Of a stretch of 49,390 nt of DNA, positions 1 to 8,105 are shown in pieces. Source of the DNA: Solibacteraceae bacterium. Lineage in GTDB: Bacteria > Acidobacteriota > Terriglobia > Bryobacterales > Bryobacteraceae. Both the position numbers and the translations under genes were made by a program. Under the pieces are notes generated by a model. It was not told the DNA's origin and searched no databases. It worked only from the letters and a program-made list of their open reading frames with translations. Positions within the stretch are counted from its first letter, which is position 1. Each line of letters starts with the position of its first letter. The stretch covers positions 1 through 49,390 of the forward strand of contig JAJPJX010000147.1 in the NCBI GenBank assembly GCA_021324015.1, in the 5' to 3' direction.

Positions 1-89
1 GACACGGAGCCGGCGGCAGCCTGAAGGCGTGTCCGCCGTTCGAGAATCCGCGGCCGCAGAGTTTGGATCACGGACGTTGCAGGATTCAT
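1..89 (-). CDS. 5' end of an unidentified protein, truncated by the window edge
   Basis: Only the first 29 codons are visible. They begin MNPATSVIQTLRPRILERRT and run off the left edge without a stop. The ATG at 89 is preceded on the minus strand by a GAGAGAAG stretch at suitable distance for a ribosome binding site. It lies 53 nt downstream of the FucI-like gene on the same strand, with a dispersed repeat between them, so the two may be cotranscribed. The visible part is basic and probably helical, with no signal peptide. The family cannot be recognised from this fragment. Confidence 0.5.
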   Translation of the reverse strand, partial: MNPATSVIQTLRPRILERRTRLQAAAGSV

Positions 90-108
90 GGTGAGCTTCT
101 CTCAAAAG

Positions 109-133
109 ACCGCTCCCGCACGGTCGCGGCTCG
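109..133. repeat. Dispersed hairpin-forming intergenic repeat, copy 1
   Basis: This is a 25-nt sequence sharing the core CGGTCGCGGCTCG with copies near 8078 and 35495. On the minus strand it can form a short stem in which ACCG pairs with CGGT. It starts 10 nt after the stop codon of the FucI-like gene and ends 19 nt before the next start. It is probably a REP-like element or a processing or attenuation hairpin; I infer this from position and repetition only. Confidence 0.6.
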
Positions 134-142
134 ATAGCCAGC

Positions 143-1579
143 CTATGCCTCGTGGAACACCTGGAAGCCGGTCAGGCGGCCCAGGCGTTCGATGCCGGAG
201 GTGTGATCGCCGTAGAATACCACGCGGTGCAGCAGGTCGCGGGTGCCGGGCATGGCCGGGCCGGTGTTCAGCGGCGCGGCCCACTGGGCCAGGAGCTTGT
301 GCGCGTCCGGCACCCGGGTGCGGATCTTGGTGCGGCAGCCGCGTTCGTCCTCTACATTGCCGAGAGCCTCGCCGCCTGAGAGCAGCATGCGGCCGGCTCC
401 GGCGAAGCGGGCCACCGTCATCGCGCCGCCGGCGGGCGCCAGCACCTGCATGGAGACGCCTTTGTGGTCCTCCAGGTGGGTGCGCACGGCGTAGGGGAAG
501 GATTCTCCACCCACTCCGCGGAGCCGCGTGGCCGAAACGCAGTGGGCGTGAATGACCTCGTTGCGGCTGGTATCGAACACCGGGTCGGAGACGAAGCCGG
601 GTACCCCGGAGAAGGAAGTCACCAGGAGTTGGGTCATGGCGGAATCCAGGTCGCACTCGCACACGCCGTACATGCCCGCGTCGTTGAGCCGGGAAAACGC
701 CACGCAGGGGTAGGCGGGAAGTTCGCCGCGGCCGAAGCCTCCCAGGCAATCGATGGCGATGGCGTTGGCCTGCTCCCGGCGCATCACTTCTTCGATGGCC
801 AGGTACAGGCGGAACGAATTCACGATCTCCTCCGGGGAGGGCTCGACCACGCGGACCGCGCCCTGGATGAAGGCCTCCGCCTGGCGGCGCGCCGGTTCCA
901 CCGGTACGGCATCATAGGCGGCTTTGAGGTCCAGGTAGGTGGGGTAGGCAAAAGACGTGCCAAACGCGCGGGTGTAGTCCTCGGCGGCGGGACGCGCCGC
1001 GGGCGGGGAGACCAGCAGAACCTTGCTGTACCGCAGGTGGTGGATAGCGCCGAACAGGGCGAGGTACGGTTCCAGTTCGCCGAAATCGCTGCTGGCGATC
1101 AACTCCAGACAGGCGCCGCGCTGCACGAAGGCGGCGGCATGCGTCCAGTCGTGGCCGGCGTAGGGCTGGGAGAACATCACGGCGGGGCGCTTGGATTCGA
1201 CCAGCGTCTTCAGCATGGGATAGACGATGGTGACCATGTTGAAGGCCAGGATCACGTCGCCATCCCCCGACTGCTCCAGCCAGGCCGCCATCTCGGCGGG
1301 CGTGCGCACCATCTCTCCGCCGGTGAAGCGCACGCGGCCGGGGTACTTGCGCTCGATTTCGGCAAGTCTGGCTTCCACGGCGGCGCGGTCCTGCTCCAGG
1401 TCTGCATCGGGCCGGGGCCAGCCCGGGCGGCCGCCGAGATAGACTTTTTTCACCACCGCGGGACCTGCCCAGGGGGAAATCGCGGAGTTGCCGGCTTCCA
1501 GCAAGGACAGCGGCGCCAGTGCGCTCGCGGAGGTCAGCAGGAACCGCCGCCTCGTGAGCAAAACCCTCTCGCTCGACAT
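143..1579 (-). CDS. Tat-exported protein with L-fucose/L-arabinose isomerase-like C-terminal fold
   Basis: A 478-residue protein. The N-terminus carries a twin-arginine signal (TRRRFLLTS, then a hydrophobic stretch), so export folded to the periplasm is likely. The C-terminal half has features of the FucI/AraA isomerase family, including GGFGRGELPAYPC and ECDLDSAMTQ. Classical isomerases are cytoplasmic, so a Tat signal suggests a diverged member with an unknown substrate. The ATG at 1579 is preferred over the overlapping GTG at 1582 because GGAGG then sits 4 nt upstream rather than 1. It is divergent from an MFS transporter of the sugar-acid type, which may handle a related compound. Sure of the export signal and general family, not of the activity. 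Confidence 0.7.
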   Translation of the reverse strand: MSSERVLLTRRRFLLTSASALAPLSLLEAGNSAISPWAGPAVVKKVYLGGRPGWPRPDADLEQDRAAVEARLAEIERKYPGRVRFTGGEMVRTPAEMAAWLEQSGDGDVILAFNMVTIVYPMLKTLVESKRPAVMFSQPYAGHDWTHAAAFVQRGACLELIASSDFGELEPYLALFGAIHHLRYSKVLLVSPPAARPAAEDYTRAFGTSFAYPTYLDLKAAYDAVPVEPARRQAEAFIQGAVRVVEPSPEEIVNSFRLYLAIEEVMRREQANAIAIDCLGGFGRGELPAYPCVAFSRLNDAGMYGVCECDLDSAMTQLLVTSFSGVPGFVSDPVFDTSRNEVIHAHCVSATRLRGVGGESFPYAVRTHLEDHKGVSMQVLAPAGGAMTVARFAGAGRMLLSGGEALGNVEDERGCRTKIRTRVPDAHKLLAQWAAPLNTGPAMPGTRDLLHRVVFYGDHTSGIERLGRLTGFQVFHEA

Positions 1580-1693
1580 CACGCCTCCCGCGCAGTTTCA
1601 GACTATATAGCCTGAAATGCTGCTACAGCCGAGTATACCTTGCTGGAAAGGAGGTACGGCGGTTGCATTGGGCTGGCGCGCATGATGAGATGA

Positions 1694-2950
1694 GTGATCC
1701 GTCTTATGATGAGCTCGCCGGCCGCCACCCGCACCCCGTTGTCGCGCGCCCAGTGGATCGCGCTGCTGCTGCTGGTGTTCTCGGTGTTCATCAACTACGT
1801 GGACCGCGGGAATCTTTCGGTGGCGGCGCCGCCGCTCAAGACCGAACTGGACCTTTCTCCCGAACAACTGGGGCTGCTGCTCTCCGGTTTTTTCTGGACC
1901 TACGCGGCTTTTCAGTTGTTCGGCCTGGCGGGCTGGCTGGTGGACCGCTTCGACGCCGGCCTGGTCTACGCCATCGGCTACCTGCTATGGTCCGGGGCCA
2001 CGGCCGCCACAGGGCTGGTGCGCGGATTCGTGGCCCTGTTTGCGCTGCGGCTGATCCTGGGGATGGGCGAATCGGTAGCCTATCCGGCCTACTCCAAGCT
2101 GCTCTCCGGACATTTTCCGGAGCATCACCGCGGCTTGGCCAACGCCTTGATCGACATGGGTTCCAAACTTGGCCCGGCGCTGGGCACGCTAATGGGCGGG
2201 GTGCTGATTGCGCGTTTCGGCTGGCGGCCGTTCTTCATCGTGCTGGGGCTGGTGAGCCTGGCGTGGCTGGCGCCCTGGATGCGCTGGATGCCGCGCGGGC
2301 AGGGCGCCGCGGCGACACATCCGCACGGCGGTCCCTCGATCGGCCAGATCCTGCGGCACCGCTCCGCCTGGGGCACCTTCGGGGGCCTGTTCTGCGGCAA
2401 CTACGTGTGGTATTTCCTGCTCACCTGGCTGCCTTCGTACATGGTGATGGAGCGGCACTTCTCCATGGACAAGATGGCCGCTTTCGGCTCGATCGCCTAC
2501 CTGGCCATAGGCCTTTCGGCGGCCTTCAACGGCTGGCTTTCGGACCGCTGGATCGCCGCCGGAGGTACGCCCACTCGGGTACGGAAGACCTTCACCAGCT
2601 TGGGGCTGAGTCTGGCCACCATCATCCTGCCGGTGGCCATGGTGAAGAGCGAATCACTGGCGATGTGGCTGTTGATGGCCGGGTGCGTGGGCTTCGGCCT
2701 GTTCTCCTCGAACCACTGGGCCATCACGCAGACGCTTTCCGGCCCGGTGGCCGCCGGCCGCTGGACCAGTTTGCAGAACGGGGTCGGGAACCTGGCCGGG
2801 GTAACGGCGCCCTGGCTCACGGGCCTGGTGGTGGCGCGCACCGGATCGTTCCTGCTGGCTTTCGGCGTGGCCGCGGCGGTCTCGCTGGCGGGCGCGTGCT
2901 TCTACTTGTTCGTGATCGGCCCGGTGCGCGAAGTCCGCTGGGACGAGTAG
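1694..2950 (+). CDS. MFS transporter, anion:cation symporter (ACS) family
   Basis: A 418-residue inner-membrane protein with about twelve hydrophobic segments. The N-terminal NYVDRGNLSVAAP segment is the hallmark of ACS-family symporters that import hexuronates, glucarate or other organic anions with protons. A GMGESVAYPAYSK segment in the fourth helix region also fits this family. The listed start is GTG at 1694; ATG codons at 1706 and 1709 are equally plausible because no good ribosome binding site precedes any of them. The strong AAAGGAGGT at 1647-1655 is too far away and points to a TTG in another frame. The substrate is inferred to be a sugar acid or similar anion. Confidence 0.87.
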   Translation: MIRLMMSSPAATRTPLSRAQWIALLLLVFSVFINYVDRGNLSVAAPPLKTELDLSPEQLGLLLSGFFWTYAAFQLFGLAGWLVDRFDAGLVYAIGYLLWSGATAATGLVRGFVALFALRLILGMGESVAYPAYSKLLSGHFPEHHRGLANALIDMGSKLGPALGTLMGGVLIARFGWRPFFIVLGLVSLAWLAPWMRWMPRGQGAAATHPHGGPSIGQILRHRSAWGTFGGLFCGNYVWYFLLTWLPSYMVMERHFSMDKMAAFGSIAYLAIGLSAAFNGWLSDRWIAAGGTPTRVRKTFTSLGLSLATIILPVAMVKSESLAMWLLMAGCVGFGLFSSNHWAITQTLSGPVAAGRWTSLQNGVGNLAGVTAPWLTGLVVARTGSFLLAFGVAAAVSLAGACFYLFVIGPVREVRWDE

Positions 2951-2981
2951 CATTCTGCGACAATAGCAACAGTTTGCCAGC

Positions 2982-4994
2982 ATGAAACCACAGATCGCCC
3001 TTCTGGCACTGGTTGCCGTGCCTGCGGCCGCGCTTGCGGCTCCCGACGCGGAACTCGAGTCCACCATCGCCGTCATCCGCTCCGCCGTACAGCCGGATGA
3101 GGCCATGCAATATATGCGGCAGGTGTACGCCACCGACCGCTGGTTCACGTTCCCGAAATTCCAGGAGACCGCCCAATATGTGAAGCGCACGATGGAGCAG
3201 ATCGGGCTGAAGAACGCCCAGGTGGTGCGGCCGCCGGCCGACGGCGTGACGCAGTTCGGCTACTGGACGATGCCGCTGGCCTGGGACGCCGCCGACGCGC
3301 GGCTGGAACTAATGGGCGAGGGGATTCCGCCCGAATTCCGCGTGCTGGCCGACTACCGCAAGATTCCCGCCTCGCTGGTGATGTGGAGCGGGCCGACGCC
3401 GCCCGGCGGCATCACCGCGGACCTGGTGGAACTCAAAAGCGAGCGCGCCGAGGACATTCTGAAAATGGACCTCAAGGGCAAGCTGGTGCTTACGCGGCAG
3501 AATCCGGCGGGCATCAAGTGGGCGCTGGCCCGCGCAGGGGCGCTGGGCGCGGTAAACACCTCCACCGAGAACCGCGCCTTACAGGACGGGCACCAGTGGA
3601 TCAACTCCTGGGGCGATAACGGCTGGGGATTCCTCAAGGGCAACACGCCGCTGGTGGGGTTTTCCATCTCGCCGCGGCAGGCCGCGTTCGTGCGCGCCCG
3701 GCTGGCCGCATCCGGCGCCGTGAAGGTGAAGGCGATCGCGCGGACGCGGTACTACCCGGGCACCTACGACTATGCCACCGGGGTGATTCCGGGCGCTGGC
3801 TCTGGGGAGGAGGTGCTGACACTCGGCCACACCTCCGAGCAGGGCGCCCAGGATAACGCCACCGGCGTGGCCGCCATGCTGGAGGGCATGGCTGCGCTTG
3901 AGCGCCTGATCACGGCGGGCAAGCTGCCGCGCCCGCGGCGCACCATCCGCCTGTTGGCCATGGGGGAGCTGTACAATTCCATGCACTTTCTGGCCTCCGA
4001 CCCGGCGCGCATGCGGCGCACGGTGGCCGCCATGTGCCTGGACACGCCCGCCGCGCCGTACGAGATGGCCGGCACGGAGTATACCTTCTACCTGAATCCG
4101 CTGGTGGCCAGTTCTTACGTGGACGCGTTCGTGCTGCGCCTGGCGCAGGACTATTTCGACACTGTACAGCGGCCCTTCCACTGGAAGCCGTACATGACCG
4201 GGACGGATACCTTCCTGGGCGAGCCCATGATCGGCATCCCGACCGTTTGGCCCTATGCGGGTAGCGGCATCGAGACCCACCACAACAGCGAGGACACCCC
4301 GAACCGCGTGGACGCGCGCTCGCTGCGCGACCTGAGCGTGGTGACGGCGGCTTTCCTGTACTACCTGGCGAGCGCCCAAAGGCCGCAGGCAGTGTGGCTG
4401 GCGGACGTAGCACGACAGCGCGGCGAGGAGCAGATCCGCATCGCCGCCGAGCCTTTCCTCAAGCGCGCGGCGGCCGCCCGGCAGCCGGCGGAGTTGGGCC
4501 GCATTCTGCAAGACGCTCAGGAGAAGATCGCCTTCGCCGTGGACCGGCAAAGCCAGGCGGTGCGCTCGGTGGAGCGCCTCGCGCCGGGCGTGGACGTCGC
4601 GGAGCCGCTCGACCGGCTGCGGCGCGCCGGCGAGGAACAATCCCAGCGCATTCAGGCCGCTGCCAACCAGCGCGCCGCGGCCCTGGGCGCGCCGGTCCCG
4701 GTGCGGCCGGCGGCTGCGGCGCCGGATGCGCGCCTGGCCGAAGCCGCCAAGATCGTGGTCCAGCGCAAGCGCATCGGCAGCCTGCCGCTGGACGACCTGG
4801 CGCCAGACCAGCGCGAGGGATTCCCCTCGGGGGCCTGGGCCACCAACCTGCAAGTGGCGCTGTTCTGGTGCGATGGTCACCGCAATCTGGCCGAGGTCAT
4901 CCGGCTCACGCGCCTCGAATTAGGCCCCTCAAAGTTCGACTGGGTGGGCTACTTCCGCTTCCTGCGGAAGCACGGCTACGTGGATTTCCAATAA
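2982..4994 (+). CDS. Secreted M28-family zinc peptidase with PA-like insert and C-terminal extension
   Basis: A 670-residue protein with a Sec signal peptide (about residues 1-20). The M28 metallopeptidase core spans roughly 260-465, with candidate zinc ligands H283 and D291 (GHTSEQGAQDNATG), E329, D354 and H433 or H434 (ETHHNSEDTP). The segment at about 100-250 resembles a PA-type insert. The usual paired glutamates of M28 appear as MGELYNS, so one is replaced. A C-terminal region of about 200 residues, ending in a module that contains YFRFLRKHGYVDF, is not part of the core. The role is probably aminopeptidase action on peptides in the periplasm or outside the cell. Only 3 nt separate it from the methyltransferase, so the pair is cotranscribed. 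Confidence 0.85.
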   Translation: MKPQIALLALVAVPAAALAAPDAELESTIAVIRSAVQPDEAMQYMRQVYATDRWFTFPKFQETAQYVKRTMEQIGLKNAQVVRPPADGVTQFGYWTMPLAWDAADARLELMGEGIPPEFRVLADYRKIPASLVMWSGPTPPGGITADLVELKSERAEDILKMDLKGKLVLTRQNPAGIKWALARAGALGAVNTSTENRALQDGHQWINSWGDNGWGFLKGNTPLVGFSISPRQAAFVRARLAASGAVKVKAIARTRYYPGTYDYATGVIPGAGSGEEVLTLGHTSEQGAQDNATGVAAMLEGMAALERLITAGKLPRPRRTIRLLAMGELYNSMHFLASDPARMRRTVAAMCLDTPAAPYEMAGTEYTFYLNPLVASSYVDAFVLRLAQDYFDTVQRPFHWKPYMTGTDTFLGEPMIGIPTVWPYAGSGIETHHNSEDTPNRVDARSLRDLSVVTAAFLYYLASAQRPQAVWLADVARQRGEEQIRIAAEPFLKRAAAARQPAELGRILQDAQEKIAFAVDRQSQAVRSVERLAPGVDVAEPLDRLRRAGEEQSQRIQAAANQRAAALGAPVPVRPAAAAPDARLAEAAKIVVQRKRIGSLPLDDLAPDQREGFPSGAWATNLQVALFWCDGHRNLAEVIRLTRLELGPSKFDWVGYFRFLRKHGYVDFQ

Positions 4995-4997
4995 CCT

Positions 4998-5660
4998 ATG
5001 TCCCGATACGACACTCCCGTCACCGAGCAGCTAGGCCGGTATATCGCCGGCGTCTCCCTGCGCCAGTCCGACGTGCTGCGCCGCCTGCGGGAAGAAGTGG
5101 CTTCCTATCCCAACTCTTCCATGCAGATTTCCGCCGAGCAGGGGCAGTTTCTGCAACTGCTGATCCGGATGCTGGGTGCCAAGCGCACGCTGGAGATCGG
5201 CGTCTTTACGGGCTACAGTTCCCTCTCGGTGGCCCTGGCGCTGCCCCCGGATGGGCGCATCGTGGCCTGTGATGTGAGCGAGCCCTGGACGTCGGTGGCG
5301 CGGCGCTACTGGCGGGAGGCCGGCGTGGAGGGGAAGATCGAGCTGCACCTGGCGCCCGCCGTCGAGACGCTGGACCGCCTGCTGGCCGAGGGCGCCGCCG
5401 GGAGCTTCGACTTCGCCTTCATCGACGCCGATAAGCTGAACTACGACAATTACTACGAGCGCTGCCTGGAGCTGGTACGCCGGGGAGGCTTGATCGCCGT
5501 GGACAACACGCTGTGGCACGGCCGCGTGGTGGACGACGGAGACCAGACGCCCGACACGCTGGCCATCCGGGCGTTCAACGACAAGCTGCACGAGGATCAG
5601 CGCATCTGGCTCAGCCTGGTGCCGATCGGCGACGGGCTCACGCTGGCGTTAAAGAAGTAA
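4998..5660 (+). CDS. SAM-dependent O-methyltransferase, CCoAOMT-like family 3
   Basis: A 220-residue cytoplasmic protein of usual family length. Motif I is LEIGVFTGYSSLS (about residues 65-77). FAFIDADKLNYDNYYE carries the metal-binding aspartates, and GGLIAVDNTLWHGRVV follows the family pattern. These enzymes move a methyl group from SAM to a catechol-type or other hydroxyl in the presence of a divalent metal. It starts 3 nt after the M28 peptidase stop, without its own promoter space. The link between the two activities is not obvious and the substrate cannot be named. Confidence 0.9.
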   Translation: MSRYDTPVTEQLGRYIAGVSLRQSDVLRRLREEVASYPNSSMQISAEQGQFLQLLIRMLGAKRTLEIGVFTGYSSLSVALALPPDGRIVACDVSEPWTSVARRYWREAGVEGKIELHLAPAVETLDRLLAEGAAGSFDFAFIDADKLNYDNYYERCLELVRRGGLIAVDNTLWHGRVVDDGDQTPDTLAIRAFNDKLHEDQRIWLSLVPIGDGLTLALKK

Positions 5661-5791
5661 GTTCCTTCCGGCACCCTTGCGGCTGGGCCTGCGAGGGGGT
5701 ACTCTGGCGCTGGATAAACCGGGAGTTTCAGGGCTGGATCAGCCGGTTTTCGGCCGGCCAGAGCGGCGGCCGAGGGAAGGAAGTTACCGCT

Positions 5792-7054
5792 ATGATTTCC
5801 ACGCTACTCGCGCAGAAAAGCGCCTACGACGTCGCCCTCGAGAACTTCGAGATCGCAGCGGATGCGCTCGACCTGGAAGACGACGTCCGGGAGATGATCA
5901 AGTACCCCGAGCGCGTGCTGACGGTGACGCTGCCCGTGCGCATGGACAACGGGCACATCCGGCGCTTCGAGGGGTTCCGCGTGCAGCACAGCACCACCCG
6001 CGGCCCCGCCAAGGGCGGCATCCGCTATCACCCCAATGTGACTCTGGACGAGGTGAAAGCGCTGGCCACCTGGATGACCTGGAAATGCGCCGTGGTGAAT
6101 ATCCCGTTCGGCGGCGGCAAAGGCGGCGTCACCTGCAACCCGAAGGAGATGTGCATGGGCGAACTGGAGCGGCTCACGCGCCGGTATGCCAGCGCCATTC
6201 TGCCGCTGATCGGACCGGGACAGGACATTCCGGCGCCGGATGTCTATACCAACCCGCAGATTATGGCCTGGATCATGGATACTTACAGCATGACGAAGGG
6301 GTACCCGATCCCGGCGGTGGTCACGGGCAAGCCGCTCAGCCTGGGCGGCTCGGTAGGGCGCAACGAAGCTACCGGGCGGGGGGTGTTTTATACGATCGAA
6401 TCCGCCTGCGATCACCTCCGAGTGCCGCTGAAGGGCGCCAAGGTGGTGGTGCAAGGCTTCGGCAACGCAGGTTCGGTGGCGGCGCACCTGCTGGACAGCC
6501 ACCAGTCGTATGTGATCGCGGCCAGCGACACGCGCGGCTGTGTTTACAACAAAGACGGCCTGGATATCCCCAAGCTGATGCTGCACAAGGAACGCACCGG
6601 CACGGTGGTGGGATTTCCGGCTTCGGAGCAGATTACGCCGGAGGAACTCATGGCGCTGGAATGCCAGATCCTGATTCCGGCGGCGCTCGAGAACGCGGTG
6701 CATGCGGGGAATGCCGGAAGCGTGCGGGCCAGGATCGTGGCGGAGGCGGCCAACGGCCCGCTTACGCCGGAAGCAGACGTGATCCTGGCCGAGAAGGGCG
6801 CTTTTGTGCTACCGGACATTCTGTGCAATGCGGGCGGGGTGACGGTCTCGTATTTCGAGTGGGTGCAAGACGAGCAACACTTGTTTTGGGAGGCGCAAGA
6901 CGTCTACAACCGGCTGGAGCGGGTGATGAAAACCGCCTTTCAGGAGGTGCTGCGCATTCAATTGGACCGCAAGGTCACGATGCGCACGGCGGCCAATATG
7001 CTGGGGATTGGCAGGGTGGCGGAGGCAACGCGGCTGCGGGGGTTGTACCCGTAG
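5792..7054 (+). CDS. gdhA: NAD(P)-dependent glutamate dehydrogenase
   Basis: A 420-residue enzyme interconverting glutamate and 2-oxoglutarate plus ammonium. The substrate-binding GPAKGGIRYHP lies at about residues 71-81, and the catalytic lysine is K110 in FGGGKGGV. The dinucleotide-binding fold carries GFGNAGSVAA at 222-231. GQDIPAPDVYTN and ILCNAGGVTVSYFEW are also family signatures. The frame stays open far upstream, but ATG 5792 gives the normal family length and follows a GGGAAGGAAG site with about 9 nt spacing. The gene ends in a long convergent intergenic region. Cofactor preference cannot be decided from the sequence alone. Confidence 0.95.
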   Translation: MISTLLAQKSAYDVALENFEIAADALDLEDDVREMIKYPERVLTVTLPVRMDNGHIRRFEGFRVQHSTTRGPAKGGIRYHPNVTLDEVKALATWMTWKCAVVNIPFGGGKGGVTCNPKEMCMGELERLTRRYASAILPLIGPGQDIPAPDVYTNPQIMAWIMDTYSMTKGYPIPAVVTGKPLSLGGSVGRNEATGRGVFYTIESACDHLRVPLKGAKVVVQGFGNAGSVAAHLLDSHQSYVIAASDTRGCVYNKDGLDIPKLMLHKERTGTVVGFPASEQITPEELMALECQILIPAALENAVHAGNAGSVRARIVAEAANGPLTPEADVILAEKGAFVLPDILCNAGGVTVSYFEWVQDEQHLFWEAQDVYNRLERVMKTAFQEVLRIQLDRKVTMRTAANMLGIGRVAEATRLRGLYP

Positions 7055-7382
7055 GGCGCACGGGCACACCTCGGCTCAGCGGAGCGTGTCGGAGGAAGCT
7101 ACCGGGCGGAAGCACGCCCCCTTGCGGGGACGCGCGGGTCCTGGGTCCTGTTTGCGGGATCGATCCCTGCCCGCGGCCCTTGCGGACCGCGAGCGCAGTA
7201 ACGCCTGTGACGTTGAAAACTCGGGTGGGCCCACCAGCTAGTGCGTTTTATCGTGGGTGCCGCGGCGACGAGCACCTCTTTCGATTTCAGAGTAGACGAA
7301 GGGGGCGCCGGTCCAGCCCCGTAGAGGCCGCCAAGTCACTGAAAAATTTTGCCGGAAAAATTTTCTAATGCGCGTGATCGCC
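7055..7382. other. Convergent intergenic region with palindromes and an AT-rich end
   Basis: No gene is supported in these 328 nt between gdhA and phoU, whose 3' ends face each other. It holds GGTCCTG twice in tandem (7137-7150), a near-palindrome GCGGGATCGATCCC starting at 7154, a CGCGG/CCGCG hairpin near 7172-7191 and the perfect 12-nt palindrome GGTGGGCCCACC (7224-7235). At 7341-7364 GAAAAATTTT occurs twice with GCCG between, an AT-rich patch in a GC-rich setting. One or more of these probably serve as terminators for the converging transcripts, but no classic stem plus U-tract was identified. Confidence 0.5.
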
Positions 7383-8054
7383 TCAGGACTGGGAGTCCGG
7401 AACAGGGGCGTGATGGCGGACATCCACGCCCTTGATCAGGAAGATGACATCCTCGGCGATATTGGTGGCGTGGTCGGCGATGCGCTCCAGGTTGCGAGCT
7501 ACGAAGATCCAGGCGATGGCGCTGGGAATGGTGGTGGAATCCTTTTGCATCAGGGACACCAGTTCGTTATAGGCGGTGTCACGGAGATCGTCCACTTCGT
7601 CGTCGCAGACCAGCACCGACTGCGCGAGTTCCGCGTTTTCCTGTACGAAGGCGTCCAGACTCTTGACCAGCATGCCCTCGACTAACGAAACCATGCGCGG
7701 GATATCCACCACGGCGCGGATAGGAGGGCTCTGCATCAGCGTGAGGGCGCGTCGCGCGATATTGACGGCCAGGTCTCCCACGCGTTCCAGATCCGTGTTG
7801 ATTTTGAGGGCCGCCGTCAGGAAGCGGAGATCCCTGGCCATGGGTTGATTCAGGACCAGCAGGCGCGTGGTGAGGTTGTCGATGTCCATCTGCATCTGGT
7901 TGATGCGCTCCTCGTCGCGCATGACCTGATGCGCCTGTTCCGGATCGCGGTCCGTGAGCGCACGCACGCTGCGGCGGATGTTGGCTTCCACCAGGCCACC
8001 CATTTCCGCCAGTTTCGCGTGCAACTCGCCGAGTTCAGTTGAAAAGTGTCGCAA
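7383..8054 (-). CDS. phoU: Phosphate-specific transport system regulator PhoU
   Basis: A 223-residue cytoplasmic protein of standard length, made of two three-helix repeats. Each repeat carries a metal-cluster motif: ERVGDLAVNIA and ERIADHATNIAED. PhoU links the Pst transporter to the PhoR kinase and damps both when phosphate is plentiful. The start is TTG at 8054; AGAGGA lies 8 nt upstream and no better start is in frame. It is the last gene of the pst operon, 51 nt after pstB, and a copy of the dispersed repeat fills that gap. Confidence 0.95.
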   Translation of the reverse strand: MRHFSTELGELHAKLAEMGGLVEANIRRSVRALTDRDPEQAHQVMRDEERINQMQMDIDNLTTRLLVLNQPMARDLRFLTAALKINTDLERVGDLAVNIARRALTLMQSPPIRAVVDIPRMVSLVEGMLVKSLDAFVQENAELAQSVLVCDDEVDDLRDTAYNELVSLMQKDSTTIPSAIAWIFVARNLERIADHATNIAEDVIFLIKGVDVRHHAPVPDSQS

Positions 8055-8077
8055 TTACGGTGTCCTCTTTTGAAACA

Positions 8078-8105
8078 ACCGCTCCCTGCCGGTCGCGGCT
8101 CGGTT
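8078..8105. repeat. Dispersed hairpin-forming intergenic repeat, copy 2
   Basis: This copy shares the CGGTCGCGGCTCGG core with those near 109 and 35495, and begins directly after the pstB stop codon. It fills most of the pstB-phoU gap, so a hairpin here could lower or stabilise phoU expression relative to pstB. That functional idea is inference; repetition and position are seen directly. Confidence 0.65.

Noticed and set aside
464-1615. A 383-codon plus-strand frame opposite the FucI-like gene
   Set aside because: Antisense shadow without domains or a ribosome binding site.
1663-2985. A 440-codon frame starting after the strong AAAGGAGGT
   Set aside because: It overlaps the clear MFS transporter and its translation is not protein-like; the good site alone does not support a gene.
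7336-7366. Classical rho-independent terminator at the AAAATTTT repeats
   Set aside because: The AT-rich units are direct repeats and weakly self-complementary; there is no GC-rich stem followed by a U-tract.
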